From contig JAHBTA010000001.1 in assembly GCA_019638805.1 (NCBI GenBank), positions 620,001-684,000 of the forward strand: DNA of 64,000 bases, in the 5' to 3' direction. The notes below the pieces were generated by a model. The model did not search any database. It was not told the origin of the DNA and saw only the letters and a program-made list of their open reading frames with translations. Shown here in pieces: positions 42,386-51,010 of the stretch (position 1 is the first letter of the stretch; each line of letters begins with the position of its first letter). The DNA is from Microbacteriaceae bacterium. Lineage in GTDB: Bacteria; Actinomycetota; Actinomycetes; Actinomycetales; Microbacteriaceae. Both the position numbers and the translations under genes were made by a program.

Positions 42386-43450
42386 TCAGAACAGGGTCGG
42401 CTGAAGGCCCGCCGCGGCGAGCGCCACGGGTTCGGCATCGGCCCCCTGCCCCGGCACCCCTGCCCGCGGCACTCCGGTGGCCGGGTCCAGTCGCGGCAGT
42501 CGTTCCAGCCCGTGTCGGCGCAGCAGGGGGCGGATGCGACGGCCGAGCCAGGCGCGATAGTCGCGATCCGCATAGCTGCCGGCGCCGAAGACGCGACGGT
42601 AGCCGGGCACCAGGTCGGGACGCTCGCGTTCGAGCCACGACCAGAACCACTCGCGCGCGCCGGGCCGCAGGTGCAGCGCGGAGTAGGCGACCGACCCGGC
42701 CCCGGCCTCCGCGATGCGCGCAAGGGCCTCGTCGAGCTGCGCGACCGAGTCGGTCAGGTACGGGAAGACCGGCATGAGGAAGACCGCCGGATCGAACCCC
42801 GCTTCCCGGATCGCCCGGACCGTGCCCAGCCGGGCCTCCGCGCTCGGGGCACCCGGCTCGATCGACGCGCGCAGTGCGGGATCGAAAAGGTCGATCGTGA
42901 CGGCGAGCTCGACGTTCACGCGGCGAGCGGCATCCCGCAGCACCGGCAGGTCGCGGCGCAGCAGGGTGCCCTTCGTCAGGATGCTGAACGGCGTGCCCGA
43001 GGCGGCGAGCGCCGCGATGATCCCCGGCATCAGCCGGTAGCGCCCCTCGGCGCGCTGATACGGATCGGTGTTGGTGCCCAGGGCGACCGGATGCCGCCCC
43101 CACCCCGGCCGCGACAGTTCGCGTTCCAGCACCTCCACGATGTTGGTCTTGACGACGATCTGCGTGTCGAAGTCGCGGCCGGAATCGAAGTCCAGGTACT
43201 CGTGGGTCTTCCGGGCGAAGCACATGCGACAGGCGTGGCTGCAACCGCGGTACGGGTTGATGGTCCAGCCGAAGGGCAGTGCGCTGGAGGATCCCGGCAC
43301 GTGGTTCAGGGCGGACTTGGCCAGCACCTCGTGGAAGGTGATGCCGGCGAACTCCGGGGTCTGCACCGAGCGCACCAGATCGTGCCGGGACGCGAGGCCG
43401 GGCAGCGCGTCGCCGGACTCGGCGTCGAGTTCCTGAGCCTGCCACCGCAT
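42386..43450 (-). CDS. Radical SAM protein of the Rv2578c type
   Basis: About 354 residues. The iron-sulphur motif CSHACRMC (Cx3Cx2C) follows WTINPYRG, and KTNIVEVLERELSRPGW, VALGTNTDPYQRAEG and PFSILTKGTLLRRDL belong to the SPL-like radical SAM family that includes mycobacterial Rv2578c. The reaction is unknown; relation to spore photoproduct lyase hints at nucleic-acid repair. A perfect SOS box lies 8 bases before the ATG (43450), so DNA-damage induction is likely. Confidence 0.88.
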   Translation of the reverse strand: MRWQAQELDAESGDALPGLASRHDLVRSVQTPEFAGITFHEVLAKSALNHVPGSSSALPFGWTINPYRGCSHACRMCFARKTHEYLDFDSGRDFDTQIVVKTNIVEVLERELSRPGWGRHPVALGTNTDPYQRAEGRYRLMPGIIAALAASGTPFSILTKGTLLRRDLPVLRDAARRVNVELAVTIDLFDPALRASIEPGAPSAEARLGTVRAIREAGFDPAVFLMPVFPYLTDSVAQLDEALARIAEAGAGSVAYSALHLRPGAREWFWSWLERERPDLVPGYRRVFGAGSYADRDYRAWLGRRIRPLLRRHGLERLPRLDPATGVPRAGVPGQGADAEPVALAAAGLQPTLF

Positions 43451-43458
43451 CCCCTCAT

Positions 43459-43474
43459 TCGAACATACGTTCGA
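43459..43474. promoter_or_regulatory. LexA (SOS) box
   Basis: TCGAAC-ATAC-GTTCGA is a perfect copy of the actinobacterial/Bacillus-type LexA site TCGAAC-N4-GTTCGA. It lies in the 31-base gap between the ABC-F gene and the radical SAM gene, 8 bases before the latter's start codon. Confidence 0.85.
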
Positions 43475-43481
43475 TGGGCCG

Positions 43482-45110
43482 TCAAGCCGCCGCCCCGCCG
43501 ACGAGCCGCAGCGTCGGCTGCGTCCAGCGCCCGCGCAGCCACCGGTCGTGACTGGCCACGACCACCGCGCCCGGGTAGCTTCCCAGAGCATCCTCGAGTT
43601 CGGTCGCCAGCGCGAGCGACAGATGGTTGGTCGGCTCGTCGAGCAGGAACACGTGCGGGGGGCGGGCGACGATGAGCGCGAGCGCGGTGCGGCGCTGCTG
43701 GCCGATCGAGAGCCGGCCGACCGGCCGGTCGAGGTCGCGCGGCGCGAGCAGGCCCAGACTCGCGAGCGGGAACGCCTCCGCCCGCCGCTCCCCCAGCGCG
43801 CGCTCGTAGAGCTCGCGCGGTGTGGCCGCGGGGTTCGCCCACCGCACGTCCTGCTCCAGCAGAGCCACCCGCAGCGCCCGGCGCCGGAGGACCCGCCCGG
43901 AGTCCGGGGAGATGCGCCCGGCCAGCAGGGACAGCAGCGTCGACTTGCCCGCGCCGTTCGGGCCGGTGACCAGCAGCCGGCCGTTAGCCGCGAGCTCGAG
44001 CTCGTCGAGAGCGAGCCGGCGTCCCACGCGGGCATGCTCGACCGTGACGAGCGGCCCGTCGTCCTCCAGTGCGTGGATGCCGCTCGGGATGCCGGCGAAG
44101 CTCAGCAGGGGCGAGGGCTCGTCCACGCGCGACTCGAGCAGCTCGTCCAGCCGGCCCCGGGCGTTGCGGACCCGGCGGCGGACCTGCCGGTCGATGTTGC
44201 CCGCCTTGAGCCCGTAGAGGAACTTGTCGTTGTCGCGCGGACCGCTCCCGGTATCGAGGGCGCGCGCTGTGACGTCGACCGACCGGCCGAGCGCGGCGAC
44301 CTCGCGCTCCTCCGTCGCGTACTGCGCCTCCCAGCGCGCCCGCTCGGCCGCCTTCTCGCGCAGGTAGGAGCTGTAGTTGCCGCCGTAGCGGGTCGTCCCG
44401 CTTCGCGCAGGGTCCAGGTCGAGCAGACCGGTGGCCACCTCGTCCAGGAACGCACGGTCGTGGCTGGCGAAGACCACCGCACCGCGCCACTCGCGCAGGC
44501 GCGCCACGAGGAACGCGACCGCGGCATCGTCGAGGTGATTGGTGGGCTCATCCAACAGCAGGGCGTCCGGCCGCGAGAGCAGCAGCGCGGCGAGCGCGAC
44601 CCGGCTGCGCTGGCCTCCCGAGAGCTCGCCGACGGGCCGGTCGAGACCCAGGTGCCCGACCCCGAGCCCCTCGAGAAGCTCGTCCCGGCGGGACTCCAGG
44701 GTCCACAGCTCGGCGGCGTCGGCGGCCTCCAGCGCGATCGCGTAGCGCTCGGCGGCGGATGCGACATCCGCTGCCAGCGCGGCCGCGGCATCCTGCAGTT
44801 CGGTCTCGATCGCGCGCAGGGTGCCGAGCGCGCCCTCGATGAGGTCGGCGACCGGCCGGTCGGGCGGGAGCTCGACCTCCTGCGCGAGCAGGGCGGTGCC
44901 GCCCGGGCGCTCGATCAGGCCGGCGTCGGGCTCCTCGGCCCCGGCCAGCAGGCGCAGCAGGGTCGACTTGCCCACGCCGTTCTCGCCGAGCAGGCCGAGG
45001 CGCTGCCCGGCGGACGCGACGAGGGAGACGTCGGTGAGCACGACGCGGTCGCCGTACGCGTGCGAGACGCCGTCGGCGCGCAGCACAGAGGAAGGGGTGA
45101 GTGATCGCAC
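43482..45110 (-). CDS. ABC-F ribosome-protection-type ATPase
   Basis: About 542 residues with two ABC domains and no membrane segment. First: LLGENGVGKSTLLRLL, VGELSGGQRSRVAL, LLLDEPTNHLDD. Second: VTGPNGAGKSTLLSLL, VGRLSIGQQRRTALA, FLLDEPTNHLS. The linker between them (about 240-310) is the basic/helical antibiotic-resistance-domain region. ABC-F proteins of this length act on ribosomes and several give macrolide, lincosamide or pleuromutilin resistance. GTG at 45110. Its leader appears to be a drug-responsive attenuator. Confidence 0.9.
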   Translation of the reverse strand: MRSLTPSSVLRADGVSHAYGDRVVLTDVSLVASAGQRLGLLGENGVGKSTLLRLLAGAEEPDAGLIERPGGTALLAQEVELPPDRPVADLIEGALGTLRAIETELQDAAAALAADVASAAERYAIALEAADAAELWTLESRRDELLEGLGVGHLGLDRPVGELSGGQRSRVALAALLLSRPDALLLDEPTNHLDDAAVAFLVARLREWRGAVVFASHDRAFLDEVATGLLDLDPARSGTTRYGGNYSSYLREKAAERARWEAQYATEEREVAALGRSVDVTARALDTGSGPRDNDKFLYGLKAGNIDRQVRRRVRNARGRLDELLESRVDEPSPLLSFAGIPSGIHALEDDGPLVTVEHARVGRRLALDELELAANGRLLVTGPNGAGKSTLLSLLAGRISPDSGRVLRRRALRVALLEQDVRWANPAATPRELYERALGERRAEAFPLASLGLLAPRDLDRPVGRLSIGQQRRTALALIVARPPHVFLLDEPTNHLSLALATELEDALGSYPGAVVVASHDRWLRGRWTQPTLRLVGGAAA

Positions 45111-45225
45111 GGGAAGGTGTCCTGTTCCTGAAGCCAGCGCAGAGCGGACTGGCGCGGAACCTCGCCGGGCGCATGCCGCGGACGCGAGGAGGGCAGGACC
45201 TACAGCTTCACGAGGAGCGAGGGTA
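45111..45225 (-). promoter_or_regulatory. Leader of the ABC-F gene with promoter and ribosome-site-sequestering stem
   Basis: On the minus strand TACCCT (45220-45225) is a -10 box. Eight bases on begins a minimal open frame, GTG AAG CTG TAG. Just after it GTCCTG (45194-45199) can pair with CAGGAC (45119-45124), which is the only ribosome-site-like sequence 10 bases before the ABC-F GTG. A second nested stem, GTTCC/GGAAC enclosing GCCAG/CTGGC, lies between. A ribosome stalled on the short frame would keep GTCCTG occupied and free the start. Confidence 0.5.
45200..45211 (-). CDS. Leader mini-gene, Met-Lys-Leu-stop
   Basis: Three codons (GTG AAG CTG) then TAG, starting where transcription from the TACCCT box should begin, so it would be translated as a leaderless message. 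Its stop adjoins the GTCCTG arm that can mask the ABC-F ribosome site. The peptide itself is too short to have a function; stalling on it would be the signal. Inference from position and structure only. Confidence 0.4.
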   Translation of the reverse strand: MKL

Positions 45226-45235
45226 GCACACGCCC

Positions 45236-46705
45236 TCAGGCGGTGATCGCGAGCGCCTTCGCGGTGCGCTTGAGCGTGGCCGTCGCCGTCGCCTTGTTGC
45301 CGGAGAGCTTCCCGCCGTAGCTGGGGATCATGCGCTCCAACTCGGGGCGCCACGCCTCGATCCGGGACGGGAAGCAGCGCTCGATGAGGTCGAGCATGAT
45401 CGGCACCGCGGTCGAGGCGCCCGGGGATGCCCCCAGCAACCCGGCGATGCTGCCGTCGGCCGAGGCCACCACCTCGGTGCCCAGCTGGATGACGGCCTTG
45501 CCGTCGACGCGCTTCATGATCTGCACGCGCTGGCCCGCGGTGATGAGCCGCCAGTCCTTCCGGCGGGCGCGCGGGGCGAACTCACGCAGGGCGCGGTGCC
45601 GCTTTGCGCGGGTCGCGAGCACCTCGGTCACCAGGTACCAGACCAGGGACAGGTTGCTCAGGCCCGCCGCGATGAAGGTGCCGATGTTGTGCCAGCGCAG
45701 GGCCGCGAACAGGTCGAGGTAGGAGCCGGTCTTGAGGTACTTGGTCGAGAACCCGGCGTAGGGGCCGAACAGCAGGCTGGGCTTGCCGTCGACCACGCGC
45801 GTGTCCAGATGCGGCACCGACATGGGCGGGGCGCCGGTGGCGGCCTTGCCGTAGACCTTCGCGGTGTGCCTGGCCACGACCTTCGGGTCGTCGGTGCGCA
45901 GGAACTTGCCGCTGATCGGGAAGCCGCCGTAGCCGCGAACCTCCCGGATGCCCGAGCGCTGCAGCAGGTTCAGCGCGGCGCCGCCGGCCCCCACGAACAC
46001 GAAGCGGGCGGTGGCCGACGTCGGGGTCCCTCCGACGTCGTGGCGCATCGAGATCTTCCAGGCGCCGTCATTGGTCTGCTTGAGCCCGGTCACCCGGTGC
46101 TCGAGCCGCAGCGCGACGCCGTCGGCGACGAGCCCGTCGATGAGCATGCGCGTGAGGGCGCCGAAGTCGACATCCGTGCCCGACGCGATGCGGGTCGCGG
46201 CGATCGGCTGATCCCGGCGGCGGCCGGGGATGAGCAGCGGGGCCCAGCCCCGGATGACCTCCGCGTCCTCGCTGAACTCCAGGCCCGCGAAGAGCGGGTG
46301 ATCCTTGAGCGCCTCATAGCGCTTCTTCAGGTAGGCGACGTTCTCGTCTCCCCACACGAAGCTCATGTGCGGCACCGAGGTGATGAAGCGCCGGGGGTCG
46401 GGCAGCATCCCCTCTCCCACCAGGAACGACCAGAACTGGCGCGAGACCTGGAACTGCTCGTTGATCTTGACCGCCGAGGTGATGTCGATCGTGCCGTCGG
46501 GACGCTCGGGCGTGTAGTTGAGCTCGCACAGCGCGGAGTGCCCGGTGCCCGCGTTGTTCCACGGGCTCGAGCTCTCCAGGGCGACGTCGCCGAGCTTCTC
46601 GAAGATGGCGATCTTCCATCCCGGCTCGAGCTGGTGCAGCAGCGCCCCGAGGGTCGCGCTCATGATCCCGCCCCCGATGAGGGCGACGTCGATGGGCTCA
46701 GTCAC
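45236..46705 (-). CDS. mqo: Malate:quinone oxidoreductase
   Basis: About 489 residues, FAD-dependent. ALIGGGIMSATLGALLHQLEP is the dinucleotide loop in its Mqo form, followed by ESSSPWNNAGTGHSALCELNYTP (in two stretches), KINEQFQVSRQFW and FGPYAGFSTKYLK. It oxidises malate at the membrane and passes electrons to menaquinone, as in corynebacteria. GTG at 46705 lies 6 bases after TAGGCT on the minus strand, which suggests a leaderless transcript. Confidence 0.95.
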   Translation of the reverse strand: MTEPIDVALIGGGIMSATLGALLHQLEPGWKIAIFEKLGDVALESSSPWNNAGTGHSALCELNYTPERPDGTIDITSAVKINEQFQVSRQFWSFLVGEGMLPDPRRFITSVPHMSFVWGDENVAYLKKRYEALKDHPLFAGLEFSEDAEVIRGWAPLLIPGRRRDQPIAATRIASGTDVDFGALTRMLIDGLVADGVALRLEHRVTGLKQTNDGAWKISMRHDVGGTPTSATARFVFVGAGGAALNLLQRSGIREVRGYGGFPISGKFLRTDDPKVVARHTAKVYGKAATGAPPMSVPHLDTRVVDGKPSLLFGPYAGFSTKYLKTGSYLDLFAALRWHNIGTFIAAGLSNLSLVWYLVTEVLATRAKRHRALREFAPRARRKDWRLITAGQRVQIMKRVDGKAVIQLGTEVVASADGSIAGLLGASPGASTAVPIMLDLIERCFPSRIEAWRPELERMIPSYGGKLSGNKATATATLKRTAKALAITA

Positions 46706-46741
46706 GCCTCTAGCCTACTTTCGCGCGGGGTGCCGCCGGGA

Positions 46742-46836
46742 CGCGGCGGGGTTCTCAGGTGTCCATCGCACGGGAGCCGGCTGAGGCGCGGCACATGGGC
46801 GGGGCCGAGGAAGCGACTCCTGAGAAACCCGCCGCG
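46742..46836. repeat. 95-base inverted repeat between mqo and vanZ
   Basis: CGCGGCGGGGTTCTCAGG (46742-46759) and CCTGAGAAACCCGCCGCG (46819-46836) are complementary at 17 of 18 positions, around a 59-base spacer. It lies between two divergent genes that each have TAGGCT 6 bases before a GTG start. Such long arms with a large spacer suggest a remnant repeat or a looped regulatory site rather than a terminator. Confidence 0.6.
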
Positions 46837-46852
46837 GCCGTAGGCTCGTGCG

Positions 46853-47428
46853 GTGAGTGCGCGCACCCGACGCATCGCCGTGCTGGCCGGCGTCGGCGGG
46901 CTATGCCTCGCGGGGGTGCTCGTGGTCGGCCTGCTGCCGAGCCGCGTCGACGGCGGGCTGGAGCCCGGCGTGCGCCGGCTGCTCGCCTGGCTGCAGGGGC
47001 TGGGGGCACCCGAGTGGGTGAACTACGACCTCATCGACTTCGTCGCCAACATCGGGTTCTTCGTGCCCATCGGTCTGATCGCGGCGCTCCTGCTGGGGCG
47101 GATGCGGTGGCTGGCGATCCCGCTCGGTGCGGCGCTCTCGGGCGCCCTCGAACTCGGACAGGCGCTCTTCCTTCCCGAGCGCTACGCGAGCTGGAGCGAT
47201 GTGCTCGCCAACACCATCGGCGCGGCCCTGGGCGCACTCATCGCGGCGGCCGTCGCGGCCACCGGCTCGCGATCCGCCGCGTCAGCCGACCTCCGACTCC
47301 AAGGGGAGCCCCAGCAGACCCCGGCGCAACTCCGCGACGGCGCGCTCCCGCATGGAGCGCCGCGTCGACGGCGTGGCGCTTCCGACGTGCGGCTGAAGGA
47401 TGAGACCGGGCGCGGCGAGGAGCTCTGA
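46853..47428 (+). CDS. VanZ-family membrane protein, 3' end running antisense into the neighbour
   Basis: About 191 residues. Membrane helices at about 8-28, 60-80, 87-105 and 118-138 with the VanZ core NYDLIDFVANIGFFVPIG and ALELGQALFLPERYASWSDVLANTIGAALG (in two parts). Residues from about 144 on are a charged, Arg-rich tail with no family similarity, and this part overlaps the convergent dehydrogenase gene by 147 bases. The native C-terminus was probably lost when the neighbouring block joined here. VanZ proteins affect glycopeptide tolerance; role here unknown. Confidence 0.8.
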   Translation: MSARTRRIAVLAGVGGLCLAGVLVVGLLPSRVDGGLEPGVRRLLAWLQGLGAPEWVNYDLIDFVANIGFFVPIGLIAALLLGRMRWLAIPLGAALSGALELGQALFLPERYASWSDVLANTIGAALGALIAAAVAATGSRSAASADLRLQGEPQQTPAQLRDGALPHGAPRRRRGASDVRLKDETGRGEEL

Positions 47429-48229
47429 CCCGGCGGGCAGCGGCTCCTGCTCCATCACGTCCAGGGCCGCGCCGGCGATCGCTCCCCGGCGGAGCGCGTC
47501 CGCGAGCGCGGCCGAGTCCACCACGGCGCCGCGCCCCAGGTTGACGAGCCGGGCGTCGGTCCGCATCACCCCCAGTTCCGCGGCGCCGAAGGACCCACGG
47601 GTCTCCTCGGTCAGCGGCAGCAGCAGCACGACATAGTCCGCGACTCGCAGAAGCTCCTCGCGGGGCAGCCATTCCCCGATCGCATCCGACTCCGGGCTGG
47701 GGCGCCGGTTGTGATAGACCGTACGGACCCTGAGCGGGGCGAGCAGCTCTCCCAGGCGTCGCCCGATCCTGCCCATCCCCAGGATGCCGACCGTGCTGTC
47801 GTGCACGCCGGTGCTGAGCCGGGCGTCCGGACCGTCGGACCTCCATCTCCCGTCGCGGCAGTAGGCATCGGAGTCCACGATGTCCCGGCCGAGCGCCAGG
47901 ATGAGCCCCAGCGCGAGCTCCGCGACCGCGTCGTCCGCCGTGCCGGCGGCGTTCGAGACGCGCACTCCAGCCGCGGAGGTCGCGGCCAGGTCGATGAAGT
48001 CGGTGCCCACGCTGTCCGCCGCGATCATGCGCAGCGACGGCAGACCGTCGATGACGGCCTGGTCCACTCTCACGCTGCCGTCCGCGAGCCAGCCGGCGGC
48101 AGTGGCCGAGCGAAGGGCCTCTCGCTCGCCGGACGGGACGTCGAGCACCTCGAAGTCCGCCTCCAGCCGCGCGCGGAGGTCCTCGGCGAGCCGGAGCTGC
48201 GTGAGGACGAGAGGCCGGCCCCCGCTCAC
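47282..48229 (-). CDS. D-isomer-specific 2-hydroxyacid dehydrogenase
   Basis: About 315 residues. NAD-binding loop VGILGMGRIGRRLGELL near residue 145, LLLPLTEETRGSFG, VNLGRGAVVDSAALADAL with the catalytic Arg/Glu region, and LQPHVGSATPSTRR with the catalytic His. It interconverts a 2-oxo and a 2-hydroxy acid such as glyoxylate/hydroxypyruvate-type substrates. GTG at 48229 overlaps the M24 gene by 4 bases. Last gene of the catabolic operon; its 3' end overlaps vanZ on the other strand. Confidence 0.88.
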   Translation of the reverse strand: MSGGRPLVLTQLRLAEDLRARLEADFEVLDVPSGEREALRSATAAGWLADGSVRVDQAVIDGLPSLRMIAADSVGTDFIDLAATSAAGVRVSNAAGTADDAVAELALGLILALGRDIVDSDAYCRDGRWRSDGPDARLSTGVHDSTVGILGMGRIGRRLGELLAPLRVRTVYHNRRPSPESDAIGEWLPREELLRVADYVVLLLPLTEETRGSFGAAELGVMRTDARLVNLGRGAVVDSAALADALRRGAIAGAALDVMEQEPLPAGSELLAAPGLILQPHVGSATPSTRRSMRERAVAELRRGLLGLPLESEVG

Positions 48230-49410
48230 AGCACAGGGATGCGCTCGGGGCACGCGACCGAGAGCAGCTGCGTGCCGCCCTCGGTGACCACGAGGTTCTC
48301 CTCGACCGCGAAGCGCCCGCCGGAACCGGTCACGACCGGCTCCACGGCGAGCACCATCCCCTCTTCGAGGACCGTGTGATCGAACGCCGCAAGGCTCGGC
48401 TCCTCGGTGAGCTGCAGCCCGATCCCGTGCCCGACGCGACCCGCCCGATTGACCGTCTGGCCCTCCGACTCCAGGAACTCGGCGGTCGCCGCGAAGACAT
48501 CGGAGGCGAGCACCCCGGGGCGGATGGCCGCGATGAGCCGTGACGTCGCCTCTCGGGCGAGCGCGTACGCCTGCTCGGCGTCGGAGTCCAGCTCGTCGAA
48601 GGCGACCGTCCGCGTCACATCGGACCAGTAGCCTCCGACGGTGGGCCCGCCGTCCATCCAGAGGATCTCGCCCGTCTCGATGCGCCGGTCGGTCGGGGCC
48701 GAGTTGATCCAATCCCGGTGCAACGGGGCGGTGTGCATGGCGAGGTAGTGGGGTCCGTCCGCACCGCGCGCCGCGACCTCGGCCAGCCACCGACGGTAGG
48801 TCCCGACCTCGGTCCGGTGCTCCGCCGCCTCGGCCAGCGCGACGTCGAGCGACTCGTGGTTCACGAGATTCGAACGGCGGATCGCCTCGATCTCATCCGC
48901 GCTCTTGAGCATGCGGGTCGCCCAGAGCACCTCGGATGCGTCGACCACCCGCTCACGGCCCCAGCGATCGCGCATCCCGTCCAGCAGGGCGAAGGACAGG
49001 TTGAACCGCTGCTCCGGCCCGAGCTCGAGTGCGATCGCCGATCCCGTCGCGGCGAGGCGCACGACGCCGTCCACGAGCGCGTCGGCCGCCGAGCTCTCCA
49101 ACCCGCCGTAGGAGTCGATCGCGCCGTCCCAGAGCGTCGAGAAGTAGGGCACATGGCCGGCCGAGCAGATGAGCGCGTCCGAGCCGTCGGCTCCGAGCAC
49201 GAGGAGGACGGGACGGGAGCGGATGACGTAGGAGGGCGTCGTGATCCCCGTGAAATAGGCGACGTTGATCGAGTCGGTGAAGACCGCGGCCCCGATCCCG
49301 CGAACGTGCATGGCTCGGCGCGCACGATCCCTGCGATCCGAGTACTCGCGCTCCTCGAACCGCAGGATCGGGTCTACGGCGTGCAGCCGGGTGGGTGCGG
49401 TGGTGCTCAC
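48226..49410 (-). CDS. M24-family metallopeptidase (creatinase/prolidase fold)
   Basis: About 394 residues. The N-terminal creatinase-type domain (INVAYFTGITTPSYVIRSRP) precedes the pita-bread domain with metal ligands in WMDGGPTVGGYWSDVTRT (two Asp), GHGIGLQLTEEPSL (His), AVEPVV (Glu) and VEENLVVTEGG (Glu). Members cleave Xaa-Pro dipeptides or small amides such as creatine or ectoine. Within an import operon a small amide or dipeptide substrate is likely. GTG at 49410 overlaps the RidA stop. Confidence 0.87.
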   Translation of the reverse strand: MSTTAPTRLHAVDPILRFEEREYSDRRDRARRAMHVRGIGAAVFTDSINVAYFTGITTPSYVIRSRPVLLVLGADGSDALICSAGHVPYFSTLWDGAIDSYGGLESSAADALVDGVVRLAATGSAIALELGPEQRFNLSFALLDGMRDRWGRERVVDASEVLWATRMLKSADEIEAIRRSNLVNHESLDVALAEAAEHRTEVGTYRRWLAEVAARGADGPHYLAMHTAPLHRDWINSAPTDRRIETGEILWMDGGPTVGGYWSDVTRTVAFDELDSDAEQAYALAREATSRLIAAIRPGVLASDVFAATAEFLESEGQTVNRAGRVGHGIGLQLTEEPSLAAFDHTVLEEGMVLAVEPVVTGSGGRFAVEENLVVTEGGTQLLSVACPERIPVL

Positions 49411-49799
49411 ATTTCCTTCTTCCAGGCGATGGCATCGATCTCGAGCAGGAACTCGGGGCGCGAGAGCGGCCCGATCTGCACCGTCGCGCGCGCGGGACGG
49501 TGGTCGCCGAATGCCGCGCGATACGCCGTGTTCATGCCCTCGCTCAACCCGATGTCGGTCAGGTAGACGGTGGTCTTGATCACGTCGGCGAGGCTCAGGC
49601 CCGCCTGCTCGAGGATGAGGGCGACGTTGCCGAGGACGCGTTCCGCCTGCTGCTCGACCCCGCCCGCCACGCTCTCTCCGGTGAACAGGTCCATCGGCAC
49701 GCAGCCGGACACGAAGACGAACGGCGGCGCGACGAAGGCGGGCGAGTAGGGCGGACCCGGAGGACGAGCGCCAGGAACGTGCAGGGGGCCGGGGATCAT
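49407..49799 (-). CDS. RidA/YjgF-family enamine-imine deaminase
   Basis: About 130 residues, the classical length. SPAFVAPPFVFVSGCVPMD, the central LEQAGLSLADVIKTTVYLTD, and HRPARATVQIGPLSRPEFLLEIDAIAW containing the Arg that binds carboxylates (spread over about 95-125). RidA hydrolyses enamines and imines made by PLP enzymes and oxidases, so its presence suggests an imine intermediate in the pathway. Overlaps both neighbours by 4 bases. Confidence 0.9.
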   Translation of the reverse strand: MIPGPLHVPGARPPGPPYSPAFVAPPFVFVSGCVPMDLFTGESVAGGVEQQAERVLGNVALILEQAGLSLADVIKTTVYLTDIGLSEGMNTAYRAAFGDHRPARATVQIGPLSRPEFLLEIDAIAWKKEM

Positions 49800-51010
49800 C
49801 CGCTCACCTCGAGGAGTGCGACGCCGGATCGCCAGGAGCCCCTGCACTCCCGGAGCCCGGCGGGGTCGCGGGTCAGGTCGCCGGCGAAGAGCGCCAGATC
49901 GGCTGGAGCGCCCGCTCGGATGACCCCTGCGCCGGACCCGGGGTCGACCGCCGCCGCGGGCACCGACGTCGCGCGCTGCACGACCTCCTCGACCGGCACG
50001 CCGGCTTCGGCCACGGCGGCGAGCCGGCCGGGGTAGTGCGCGAGCTTCCTCCCGAACTCGTCGCTGGAGAAGAACAGGTGTGCGCCGCGGGCGCGCAGAT
50101 CGTGGTGAAGCTGCCAGCGATTGCGGGGGGCTCCGTGCGGGGCGTCGACGATGAACGACTCCCCGTCGCGCACCGTGTAGTCGGCGAAGCTGTTCGGCAG
50201 GTCCAGGTCGATGAACATCCCGCGCTCGACGATCCGGTCCGCGATGCGCGGGTCGTAGTCGATCGTGCCCGGCTCCGAACCCAGCCAATTGCAGTGGGCG
50301 AGGGTGTCCACGCCGGCGTCCACACACATGGCGATCGCCGTCGTGCACGTCGCGTGAGCCACCACGTGGAGACCGAGTCCGTGTGCCTCCTCCACGAGGG
50401 CGGCCACGTCATCGGGTCGGTACTGCGGGGCCCGGCGATTCGTGTGGGGATCCATGTCCCCGCCCGCGGCCATGAGTTTGACATGGTCGACTCCCGCTGC
50501 GTGCAGCTCTCGCACGCGGGCGCGCAGCCCCGCCTCGTCGTCGGCCGCGACTCCGATGAAGTCGGCATGGCCGCCGGTCGTCGTGATCGCGGGGCCGCCC
50601 GCGCGCAGGCGGGCAGCACCGCTCGCGGGATCGGCGACCGTCCGGGCGACCTCGACGGTGACGAGGGTCGGGCTGCCCACGTCGCGCACCGTCGTCACGC
50701 CGGCCCGACCCGCGGCCTGGAGGGAGGCGAGGCACCAGGCTCGGAGCCCCTCGGGGCTCCTGCGACTCGCCTCCCACTCGGCCGGATCGTCATCCGTCGA
50801 ATACGCGGGGTGGGCATGGGCGTCGATGAGCCCTGGGGTGAGCGTCGCCGTGCGCGCATCGACGACGCGAGCCTCTCGCGAGCGATATCCGTCGCCGACG
50901 GGCTCGACGCCGACGATCGTTCCGTCGTGCACCACCACGGCGACGTCATGCAGGGCGGGCGAGCCCGTCCCGTCGATGAGCGTCCCGCTCTCGATCACCA
51001 GCGTTGTCAT
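49796..51010 (-). CDS. Metal-dependent amidohydrolase (imidazolonepropionase/prolidase-like)
   Basis: About 404 residues. LTPGLIDAHAHPAYSTDDDP gives the first metal-binding HxH, VDHVKLMAAGGDMDP the Lys that is often carboxylated, VVAHATCTTAI and DTLAHCNWLG further His ligands, and LFFSSDEFGRKLAHYPG the Asp. These hydrolases open cyclic amides or cleave dipeptides. ATG at 51010 overlaps the oxidoreductase stop. The second amidohydrolase of the block (60064) belongs to a different subgroup. Confidence 0.86.
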   Translation of the reverse strand: MTTLVIESGTLIDGTGSPALHDVAVVVHDGTIVGVEPVGDGYRSREARVVDARTATLTPGLIDAHAHPAYSTDDDPAEWEASRRSPEGLRAWCLASLQAAGRAGVTTVRDVGSPTLVTVEVARTVADPASGAARLRAGGPAITTTGGHADFIGVAADDEAGLRARVRELHAAGVDHVKLMAAGGDMDPHTNRRAPQYRPDDVAALVEEAHGLGLHVVAHATCTTAIAMCVDAGVDTLAHCNWLGSEPGTIDYDPRIADRIVERGMFIDLDLPNSFADYTVRDGESFIVDAPHGAPRNRWQLHHDLRARGAHLFFSSDEFGRKLAHYPGRLAAVAEAGVPVEEVVQRATSVPAAAVDPGSGAGVIRAGAPADLALFAGDLTRDPAGLRECRGSWRSGVALLEVSG

